Positions 53,303 through 61,300 of a stretch of 64,000 nucleotides of DNA are shown here, piece after piece. Made by a program: the position numbers and the translations under genes. Numbering within the stretch: position 1 is the stretch's first letter; every line of letters starts with the position of its first letter. The notes beneath the pieces are model-generated. The model did not search any database. It was given only the letters and a program-made list of their open reading frames with translations, and was not told where the DNA came from. The DNA is from Serratia sp. UGAL515B_01. Lineage in GTDB: Bacteria > Pseudomonadota > Gammaproteobacteria > Enterobacterales > Enterobacteriaceae. Location: the NCBI RefSeq assembly GCF_033095805.1, contig NZ_CP109901.1, forward strand, positions 3,531,766-3,595,765, read 5' to 3'.

Positions 53303-53454
53303 GCATTTACGAGCCGTCTTTATGGCTGCAGTGGTTTACGCCAGCATTAAATAACAACGCCACTTAGGTGACTTTTTTGTTTGCCTGCGTTCATCAAAGA
53401 GTAATATCGTTCAAGTTTCGGTGTAGTCTATGGTGTAGTCATTTCAAAGAAAAA

Positions 53455-53488
53455 GGCGCTTAACCTAATCAGGAAAAGCGCATTTTTT
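53455..53488 (+). terminator. Terminator at the right end of the prophage remnant
   Basis: GCGCTT pairs with AAGCGC across a 14-nt loop and is followed by ATTTTTTC on the plus strand. It closes the plus-strand remnant genes. Confidence 0.7.
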
Positions 53489-53525
53489 CAATACGTTAAC
53501 TGACCAGTATCAGTTCATACCGTAG

Positions 53526-53654
53526 TTTGTGAGGTAAGCGGATAGTGGCCTGCATCAAAGGAATAAACAGCGGTGTTTTACTCAACAAATAAGCAATAAC
53601 AAGGTAGACACTCATCTGCTGAAGCAGCAGTAAAACCTGGTTAAACTCGAACAT
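53526..53654 (-). pseudogene. btsS: btsS (yehU) 5' fragment, first 43 codons
   Basis: Read on the minus strand from ATG at 53654 this gives MFEFNQVLLLLQQMSVYLVI and AYLLSKTPLFIPLMQATIRL followed by PHK. It aligns without gaps to the N-terminus of BtsS as I remember it (start MYDFNLVLLLLQQM, later SKTPLFIPLMQ and RLPHK), the first membrane segment of the pyruvate-sensing histidine kinase. Similarity ends at codon 43 and the frame stops 9 codons later. The continuation lies 1.4 kb away at 52084. Confidence 0.87.
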
Positions 53655-53785
53655 AACAACAGCTAATCCTGAACAACACGGGAAACACAGTGTACCGGGT
53701 ATCCGGTCAGGTATAGGTGGGCAATTGAATCATGAGGTGCGGAAGAAAACAGTGATGCAGATAAGGCTTCTAGCGGGAAAAACTG

Positions 53786-53812
53786 CCGGTTCTTCTACCA
53801 GAACCGGCGCAT
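53786..53812 (-). terminator. Terminator of ppiA
   Basis: A perfect 9-bp stem GCCGGTTCT/AGAACCGGC with a 6-nt loop is followed on the minus strand by AGTTTTTCC, just after the ppiA stop. Confidence 0.85.
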
Positions 53813-53817
53813 TCGAT

Positions 53818-54387
53818 TTATGGCAGTACTTTCGCTGACAAGATCACAATCGGTTTGCTCGGTACATTCTGGAAAGGGCCGACGTTACCGGTAGGTACTT
53901 GGGAAATTTTGTCTACCACGTCCATACCTTTCACCACTTTGCCAAATACCGCATAACCAAAATCACGCTGGCCGTGATCCAAGAACGCATTGTCGGCCAC
54001 ATTCAGGAAGAACTGGCTGGTCGCGCTGTCTTTATCGGCAGTACGCGCCATAGAAATGGTACCGCGCAAATTACGCAGACCGTTATCAGCCTCATTCTTG
54101 ATCGGCGTCTTGGCGGTTTTCTGCTGCATATCCGCAGTGAATCCGCCGCCTTGGATCATAAAACCAGGAATAACGCGATGGAAAATGGTGTTGTTGTAAT
54201 AGCCACTGTTCACATAGTCGATAAAGTTCTTGGTGGATACAGGTGCCTTCTGGCTGTCGAGCGCCAACTCAATATTACCTGCCGAGGTGGTTAACATGAC
54301 ATGTGTTTCACCGGCGGCCAATGCCGAAGGAGCCATTGCGGTAAGTGAACACAGCGCAACGAAGGTCACTAAAGTACGTTTGAACAT
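53818..54387 (-). CDS. ppiA: Periplasmic cyclophilin-type prolyl isomerase PpiA
   Basis: A 189-residue protein with a Sec signal peptide ([15 protein letters not shown]...SALA). The cyclophilin domain has [30 protein letters not shown] and [19 protein letters not shown]. It catalyses prolyl isomerisation in the periplasm. It lies near tsgA as in E. coli, although accessory DNA now separates them. Confidence 0.97.
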   Translation of the reverse strand: MFKRTLVTFVALCSLTAMAPSALAAGETHVMLTTSAGNIELALDSQKAPVSTKNFIDYVNSGYYNNTIFHRVIPGFMIQGGGFTADMQQKTAKTPIKNEADNGLRNLRGTISMARTADKDSATSQFFLNVADNAFLDHGQRDFGYAVFGKVVKGMDVVDKISQVPTGNVGPFQNVPSKPIVILSAKVLP

Positions 54388-54910
54388 GAACAGGTCCTTT
54401 CTCTAAGAGACATATAACGGAGAAGCTCATCAATTCTAAAGAGCTAATCTGACCAGCGCCAGCCATTTACCAACATTTACTCAATTGTCAGACACTTCCT
54501 AACACGGCTGGTTTTTCCTGTCGACAGTATGATCGCAAGCCCCATTTTTGCCAAGCTGAACACGCATTATTTACCGAGTTAAAAGATTAATAAGTATATT
54601 CAGACAGATTTACAAGCGTTATCTGAAAGGTTTTGAGGCGTAACTGGAGTGCTTAAGCTATTGACTATATTGCTAGGTTGTTCACCACTTATTTGGTCAG
54701 TAAGCCATGAAGCTCTACCTTACCGTACTCTCAAGGAACCTCCAACGGCACCACTTGTACACAATTAAAGAACGCTGGAGCAGTAAACACAGCCGACATC
54801 ACAGCAACGTGAAGGGCATATTCTGATACTGAAGGCGCTTTATGAAACTCTGAAAAAATAAAGGTGCACTATACTGAACTGGCTTTTTTAAAGATTCAGA
54901 AAAATAAGCC
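54388..54910. other. Gene-free region upstream of ppiA
   Basis: About 520 bp with no convincing reading frame, RNA or terminator. It must hold the ppiA promoter. The remainder may be decayed DNA. Confidence 0.4.
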
Positions 54911-55037
54911 TATACCCAAAATAATTCGAGTTGCATATAGGCGGCAAGTCTGAGCGTCGCCAGGAGCATAGCTCACTCTGTGACGGGTGCGAACGGACGA
55001 CGCTAACACCCATGCAACTTGAAGAGTGGAGGGTATA
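54911..55037 (+). repeat. ERIC element, 127 bp, upstream of the AstE-like gene
   Basis: It runs from TATACCCAAAATAATTCGAG to GGGTATA, exactly 127 bp, the full ERIC length. The core has GGCGGCAAGTCTGAGCG, CCAGGAGCATAG and CCATGCAACTTGAAG. It lies 96 bp upstream of the next gene. Confidence 0.88.
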
Positions 55038-55133
55038 TATACAAGGATATTAGCGTCAAAGAAACATTCTTCATAAATATAACGGTAACACGACTAACCC
55101 ATTTCAACTAGTTACCTCACGTGGAGTAAACAA

Positions 55134-56252
55134 ATGAAAAACATCGTTAAATGCATGTTGATTATTACTTTATTTTTAATCCCTCCTCTGGCGAAGGCTG
55201 ATGATTTAAAGACAGATAGCATTCAGGGTTACCCAGTCATTGAATCTCTGAATCTGGATAGCTTGCAAAAAGGTAAAATTCATTATTTTCTTTTTAAAGG
55301 TGTAGAAATGGGAACGGGGCAATATTGGTATGTTCCTATTATGGTTGCGAAAGGGATGAATGAGGGTAAAAGGCTACTATTGACGTCAGGCGTACACGGT
55401 GATGAAACCAGTCCTGTCGGTGTACTGCATAAGGTGTTTAACACAATCAATCCAGAACAGTTGTCGGGAACGGTGATAGCCATACTTGATATTAGCCGCC
55501 CTTCTACTGAGTTTGTGCAGCGTAAATGGCCGCTTAGCAGCGCAGGAAGCAGCCTGTCAGATATGAATCGAGTCTGGCCAGGGAAAGAGTTTGGTAATGC
55601 TGCCGAACGGCAAGCCTGGCTGATTTGGGAAAAACTGATCAAAGGCAATGCGGATATCGCTGTTGACTTCCATACCGCTTCTACAGGCATTGACTTTGCG
55701 TGGTTTATTTTTTCAGATTACCGTAACCCTGAGTCTAAACGCTTGGCGGAACTCTTTCCTGTCGATCAGATTAAAGACGATCCCGGTGTACAGGGAACGC
55801 TGGAAACAACGTTAATAAAATCGGGTGTACCCGCAATTACCGTTGAAGTTGGAGGCCCCAGGCATTTTGATAAAAAGCTGATTCAAGCCAGCGTCGATGG
55901 CGTAATGAATATTCTTGCCGATTATGCGATGAGTAATGAAAAAGTCGGGAAAGTAGCCAAAGACACGAATTTTTTCTTTGGTAACAAACTGGATACCATC
56001 GTTTCTAAAACTGGCGGTTATGTTGAAATGCTTGTCGATTTAGGTGACATGGTAAAACCAGGGCAAAAAGTCGCTATTCAACGTAATTTTTTCGGCAAAA
56101 CATCCATTGAATATTTTTCAAACGTTAATGGCATCGTCTCTATAATTGCAAGAGATGCCCTACGTGAACCTGGAACCGAATTGTTGAGTATTCTTTCTTA
56201 TGAAGAAAGTTGTAAAGAACAAGGTTGTCAATATGTCGGGGAACTTGAATAG
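55134..56252 (+). CDS. Secreted AstE/aspartoacylase family metallohydrolase
   Basis: A 372-residue protein with a Sec signal peptide (MKNIVKCMLIITLFLIPPLAKA), predicted periplasmic. The domain is M14-like succinylglutamate desuccinylase/aspartoacylase. SGVHGDETSP supplies the first His and Glu zinc ligands, VDFHTAS a further His, and ITVEVGGPRHF a catalytic Glu. The C-terminal part (SKTGGYVEMLVDLGDMVKPGQ) is the beta-barrel seen in this family. Predicted activity is deacylation or carboxypeptidase-like cleavage of a small periplasmic substrate. No partner gene is nearby. ERIC copies lie on both sides. Confidence 0.82.
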   Translation: MKNIVKCMLIITLFLIPPLAKADDLKTDSIQGYPVIESLNLDSLQKGKIHYFLFKGVEMGTGQYWYVPIMVAKGMNEGKRLLLTSGVHGDETSPVGVLHKVFNTINPEQLSGTVIAILDISRPSTEFVQRKWPLSSAGSSLSDMNRVWPGKEFGNAAERQAWLIWEKLIKGNADIAVDFHTASTGIDFAWFIFSDYRNPESKRLAELFPVDQIKDDPGVQGTLETTLIKSGVPAITVEVGGPRHFDKKLIQASVDGVMNILADYAMSNEKVGKVAKDTNFFFGNKLDTIVSKTGGYVEMLVDLGDMVKPGQKVAIQRNFFGKTSIEYFSNVNGIVSIIARDALREPGTELLSILSYEESCKEQGCQYVGELE

Positions 56253-56294
56253 ATTTTGATCCACGGAGGGTTAATGGGGCCATAATGGGTACTC

Positions 56295-56352
56295 GGTGTG
56301 CCCCTTCACCGCTCGTGGTGCCATTACAGTCTCAAAGGCGTTATCAAACAAC
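56295..56352 (+). repeat. Decayed fragment of the 267-bp MITE
   Basis: GGTGTGCCCCTTCACCGCTC followed by GTGGTGCCATTACAGTCTCA and AAGG aligns with the first 55 bases of MITE copy 2 (GGCTGTGTCCCTTAACTGCC, then GTGGTGCCGTCGTAGACCCA, then AAAG). There are roughly a dozen mismatches. The other end was not found. Confidence 0.6.
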
Positions 56353-56486
56353 GCTAACTATGCGCTCGTGGAATCACCGCCAACAAGGTTGAAACCTACC
56401 TGCAACTTGAATGAACTTGTGTGCGGTATCATGGAAGAAAGTTACTACATTTAATGTATTGAACCCAAAAGAAGATCTCGATCACA

Positions 56487-56542
56487 AAAAATCCCGTTCC
56501 CTATGCTAGGATCCTCGTCCTGTTGGCCTCAACGGGATTTTT
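56487..56542. terminator. Hairpin with A/T tails downstream of the AstE-like gene
   Basis: A perfect 12-bp stem AAAAATCCCGTT/AACGGGATTTTT encloses a 32-nt loop. With A on the left and T on the right it could terminate in both directions. Confidence 0.55.
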
Positions 56543-56582
56543 CTGTTTTTACCAGAAAAAGCCAGCGGCCTAAAACCTGTTC

Positions 56583-56709
56583 TATACCCAAAATAATTCG
56601 AGTTGCTTGTAGGCGGCAACTGAGCGAAGCCCCAGGAGCTTACTCAGGTAAGTGACTGGGATGAACGAAGGCAGTCAACACCCAAGCAACTTGAAGTATG
56701 AAGAGTATA
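56583..56709 (+). repeat. ERIC element, 127 bp, upstream of tsgA
   Basis: TATACCCAAAATAATTCGAG to GAGTATA, 127 bp. It is the best match here to the canonical ERIC core: GCCCCAGGAGCTTACTCAGG and then TAAGTGACTGGGATGAACG, ending CAAGCAACTTGAAGTATGAA. Confidence 0.92.
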
Positions 56710-56745
56710 TACCCAAATAACTCCAAGATGCAGGGTAGGTACAAC
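56708..56745 (+). repeat. Truncated ERIC 5' end abutting the full copy
   Basis: Directly after the full element, sharing its terminal TA, a second TATACCCAAATAACTCCAAG and GATGCAGGG begins and then degenerates. It looks like the left end of another ERIC copy. Confidence 0.7.
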
Positions 56746-56871
56746 TGAACGACACATCGGTCAGAAATCAATTTGAACGCGACTTACAACCAACTTACAG
56801 ATGGAACATCCCCCTTTGTAATTTCAATGGCGACGGATATACACCTCAACAGACACAATCAGGCCTATAAC

Positions 56872-58056
56872 ATGAATGACAGCAACCGCATCCGGCTAAC
56901 ATGGATCAGCTTTTTTTCTTACGCGCTGACCGGTGCATTAGTGATCGTCACAGGGATGGTGATGGGAAATATTGCAGACTACTTTAATCTGCCGATTTCC
57001 AGCATGAGCAATACCTTCACATTCCTCAACGCGGGTATCTTGATTTCGATCTTCCTAAATGCCTGGCTGATGGAGATTATCCCGCTCAAACGTCAATTGG
57101 TCTTTGGCTTCATCCTGATGGTGCTGGCAATCGCCGGGTTGATGGTGGGCAAAAGTCTAACGGTGTTCTCATTGTGCATGTTTGTGCTCGGCGTTGTCAG
57201 CGGTATTACCATGTCGATCGGAACCTTCCTGATCACGCATATGTATGCTGGCCGTCAGCGTGGTTCACGTCTGCTGTTCACCGATTCTTTCTTTAGCATG
57301 GCTGGAATGATCTTTCCGATCATTGCCGCGACCTTGTTGGCACGCAGCATAGGTTGGTATTGGGTTTATGCCTGTATTGGTGTGCTCTATCTGGTTATCT
57401 TTGTATTGACCTTGTGTTCCGAGTTTCCGGTGCTGGGTAACAAAGGTGAAGAAAGCGGCGAACCGGTAGTGAAAGAGAAATGGGGGATCGGAGTCCTGTT
57501 CCTTTCTATCGCGGCACTGTGCTATATCCTGGGCCAATTGGGTTTCATTCAATGGGTGCCGGAATACGCGACCAAATCGTTCAGTATGGAGATCGGCCAA
57601 GCGGGGAAAGTGGTCAGCAACTTCTGGACTTCGTACATGGTTGGAATGTGGGTGTTCAGCTTTGTACTGCGCTTCTTCGATCTGCAACGCGTCGTTACCG
57701 TATTGGCAGCCTTGGCGACCGTCGCAATGTACCTGTTTATCAGCACCGATAACCCAACCCACCTGGGCTACTACATGCTAGCGCTAGGTTTCGTCTCCAG
57801 TGCCATCTACACGACGTTAATTACGTTGGGTTCACTGCAGACCAAGGTTTCTTCACCCAAATTGGTCAACTTCATTCTCACCTGCGGCACCATTGGTACG
57901 ATGTTGACCTTTGTGGTTACTGGCCCGATCGTTGCTAAAGGCGGCGCACACGCCGCACTGACTACGGCTAACGGCCTGTATCTGGTGGTGTTTGTGATGT
58001 GTCTGCTGCTTGGTTTTGTCACCAAACACCGCAGTCATGGACATACCACACACTAA
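56872..58056 (+). CDS. tsgA: MFS transporter TsgA
   Basis: A 394-residue inner-membrane protein with 12 membrane segments, starting [21 protein letters not shown]. It carries NIADYFNLP and [19 protein letters not shown] as in E. coli TsgA. The transported substrate is not established. The frame is open 33 codons upstream, but 56872 matches the family start. In E. coli it is followed by nirBDC-cysG; here a terminator and an RHS locus follow. Confidence 0.95.
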   Translation: MNDSNRIRLTWISFFSYALTGALVIVTGMVMGNIADYFNLPISSMSNTFTFLNAGILISIFLNAWLMEIIPLKRQLVFGFILMVLAIAGLMVGKSLTVFSLCMFVLGVVSGITMSIGTFLITHMYAGRQRGSRLLFTDSFFSMAGMIFPIIAATLLARSIGWYWVYACIGVLYLVIFVLTLCSEFPVLGNKGEESGEPVVKEKWGIGVLFLSIAALCYILGQLGFIQWVPEYATKSFSMEIGQAGKVVSNFWTSYMVGMWVFSFVLRFFDLQRVVTVLAALATVAMYLFISTDNPTHLGYYMLALGFVSSAIYTTLITLGSLQTKVSSPKLVNFILTCGTIGTMLTFVVTGPIVAKGGAHAALTTANGLYLVVFVMCLLLGFVTKHRSHGHTTH

Positions 58057-58075
58057 ACTCTGATCATTGGCGTTC

Positions 58076-58106
58076 AAGGGTTCTGCCACGTCAGAACCCT
58101 TTTTTA
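58076..58106 (+). terminator. Terminator of tsgA
   Basis: The stem AAGGGTTCTG/CAGAACCCTT with a 6-nt loop is followed by TTTTT, 20 bp after the tsgA stop. Confidence 0.92.
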
Positions 58107-58334
58107 TTGCCTTCGTTGCATTTAACGCTGGAAATCAACCTTCTCTTACTGTGCCAGATACAGTGTTGTTTCCGCAGGTTGGATCTCCGCAATAACTACG
58201 CCATTGCGGAGATCCGCGCACTGTGTGACGAAGGGATCAGCACTGATGGTGAAATAGGGCAAACAGTGGTCACCATCCTATCAGCCGTATCACAGGCCAG
58301 ACACAGAGAGCGGCGTCCATCACATCAGTGCAAC
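58107..58334. other. Gap between tsgA terminator and RHS gene with a perfect 13-bp inverted repeat
   Basis: GGATCTCCGCAAT (58181-58193) and ATTGCGGAGATCC (58203-58215) form a perfect stem with a 9-nt loop and no T tract. A plus-strand frame without a start reads NNYAIAEIRALCDEGISTDG across it; I do not recognise it. On the minus strand, where an RHS immunity gene would be expected, there is no open frame longer than about 45 codons. Confidence 0.5.
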
Positions 58335-61300
58335 TCATAAGAGCAATTCATAAGCATCAGGTGGAATGACTCTGTTTATCAGAACTTCTTGGTCCCGTCG
58401 GGCCCACATTTGTGCAGATCCTTTCAAACCATGCCCATTGCTAATATCTTTTATTGCATTATCGGGAATTTTTGATAAGTCGATTTTAATTATCTGCCCT
58501 TTCACAATTTTTTTTATCTGCCCTTCCGATTGATCATAACACTTGACACGCTCCAAAGATTTGCTTGTTGATAGGAATTGAGTTTGCAAATCCTGTCCCC
58601 CAGGATGATCACCTCCAGGAATGACACCGCCACCCACATGCATTTTGTGGGAAAAATCAGCATTAGGGTTTTTGGCTTCAATACCAACTCCCAAAATTGC
58701 CGACAAGTACTGAGGATTTGTTAAAGCTCTATATACAAAACCGGTGTGTTCATTTACTAATCCCATAGGGTCAATCCAAACTGTTGGATTAGGCGCATAC
58801 TGATAAGCATTCATTCCACCAGCCAAGCCTATAGGGTCAGGGGTAATAAAACGCCCAATATCAGGGTCATAGTAACGATGGTAGTTGTAATATAATCCTG
58901 TTTCTTCATCATGGTATTGCCCTTGGAAGCGCAATGGCTGACGTATCGCATCGTTATTATCCTGTTGTTCTGAGGAATCTATCGCCGCTACCTTCCCCCA
59001 GACTTTATAATGAGCACGCCATACGATCTGCCCGTTCATTGTTGTCAGTTCGTGTGGTGCACCGACTTGATCGGTATGATAATAGTAAATATCTTTCTCC
59101 GAAGTGCCTTTTTGGACAATTTGCGCCAATGGAGAGAAAGTGCCAGGTTCATATAAAAAGGTAGTCGTCTGCCCTGCTTTTATTTCGCTTAATAACTGGT
59201 TATCGTCCCATAAAAAAAACACCGCCTCATGGGTGCTCTTTTTGTAAATCCGGCGTCCCAGCGCATCATAATTATATTTGGTCACCATATGGTTACCTCC
59301 AAAACGCATTTCCGCACGCTCGAGTTGGTGCTCGGGGTTATAATGCAGGAGAAGGCAACTATCTTTACCCATGGTCTTTTCCCTTAGATTCCCGTAAAGA
59401 TCATAGGAATAGTGGCAATTCTGGTAACCACTGAGGCGGTTATCAATTACCCTATTTGCATATTTTGATGAAGCGTTTTCAATCAAGTTATGTGCGGGAT
59501 CAAAAGCAAAAATCTCATCACCAGCCTTGAGTATTCGATTAAGAGCATCATATTGGTAATTTCTTTCTTTATCAAAAGGGCTACTTATACTTTGTAAATT
59601 ACCCGCTCTGTCATATTGGTAGGTACGAGAAATAATGGGAGTAAAGAGCTCTTTAGGAGAGGTTTGGGGTAAAACCTGTTGATGTTGTAATTGTCCTAGA
59701 GGGCTGTATTGAAAATGACTGATTAACTCACCCTGTGTGCAGGAGACTGTGCGATGCATGCTATCCCGTTCCATTTCACAAAGCACTTCCCCATCAACAT
59801 TAATCTGTAGCAAATGGCCTGGACCGTAATAAAAATAATCCAATTTTGTATAGCTAGGAAGGATTGTCTGACAGCGGTTACCATAACTATCATAAGAATG
59901 CAGAAGAGTTTGGGTATACCCAAAAGCTTTACATGTTTCTGACATTAACTGATTTATTTCATTATAACTACGCTCAATTATGCTATCAGTATTATAAGCC
60001 TTTATCAGGAAGCCATTTTTATTATATTGATAATAATTTCGCATCTCTAGATTGTTTTTTTCGTCACAGGTGATTTTCTCAATAACTCGACCTAACTTGT
60101 CTCTATTGAATATTGTCTTAATCCCCTGATTTGGACTATTGCCTATTTGTATAGAACCTTCGCTTCCAAACTCATATTTTTCAAAAAGCTGTCCAGCATC
60201 GTTATATCGGTAGTTAGTCACCGTGCCGTCAAAACCTTTTTCACGAATGATTCGGTCATTGTTATCATAGGTAATATAATAATTTGCCCCATTTTCATTC
60301 GTCAGGCCAACAAGTCGACGGACATTATCATATTGATAGCAAAAATTATTACCGCAAGCATCAGTACGTATAAGCGGCAACCCGTCAACATCCAGTTGCC
60401 AAGCAGTCTTTGCCGACAAACCATTACTTTTTCCAATTTGACGGCCAAGACGGTCATACGTGTAATGATTACTTGAACCATCCGCAAAGGAGGTGGTAAG
60501 CAGTTTCCCTCGAAAATCGTAAGTGAACACTAATGTAGTACCGTCAGCTGTAGATAAGGTGTTGACGTTTCCTTTTGTATCGTGGCCAAATCGAGTAATA
60601 AAACCGGAACAATCCGTATAGGTAACCAACAGCCCTGCCGAGTTATATTCCATTTGACGAATTTTTCCATCATGACTTTTTATTTCAGTCACTAAACCTC
60701 GCTCATTATAGGTATACTCGGTTATATGTCCTAATGGATTAATTTGACGTGAAATACTTCCTGCTGAATTATATTCATAGCGAGTTGCATGACCCATTGC
60801 ATCTATAATCGCAATAGGACGGTGTTGGAGATTATACCGTATTGCTATACGGTTACCTGCAGCATCAGTGACCGCTGTCACCATACCGTAACTGTTATAT
60901 TCATAGTGTGTCTGAAGCCCACCAGGCTTAGTAAGGGTGGTCTGACGACCGAACTTATCTAAAATTTTTTGTATTGTTTGTTCATTACCACTGATAACAC
61001 CCGTTAGCTCTTTATCGGCATTATACTGATAACGCGTAACACGCTGAATAGGATCTGTTACCCAAGTTTCATTAACCCGATAATCAAATAACCAGGTCTG
61101 CCCTAAATTTGTTGTATGGCGTACAACCTTACCTTTTATTGTATACTCATCATATTCATAACGCGCAACAAGACCACCTGGTTGACTATGTTCAATAAGA
61201 ATATGATTTTTATAGCGATACTCACGAATAATATCACCATTCGCGGCATAAACGCCAATGAGATCGCCATCGTCTGAATATCGATAGGTGACTAGTGTTT

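Larger units (their letters stand above)
52083..53525 (+). mobile_element. Prophage / integrative-element remnant inserted in btsS
   Basis: About 1.44 kb separates the two collinear btsS fragments. It contains an integrase N-terminus fused to a terminase-like C-terminus, a broken membrane-protein gene, and at the right end a twice-repeated GGTGTAGTC (53420-53428 and 53432-53440) plus a terminator. Upstream of the integrase start are three TT(C/T)GTGG heptamers (52097, 52150, 52170) that could be integrase arm sites. The target-side ends share only a short TGTGA, so the duplicated attachment core is at most a few bases or has decayed. Confidence 0.8.

Noticed and set aside
52083..53525. A clean attL/attR duplication around the prophage remnant.
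   Set aside because: Only about five bases (TGTGA) are shared at the two btsS junctions, too few to define an attachment core by eye.
57999..58340. Plus-strand frame reading EIRALCDEGISTDGEIGQTV as a gene between tsgA and RHS.
   Set aside because: There is no start codon with a ribosome-binding site outside tsgA, it spans a terminator, and no family was recognised.
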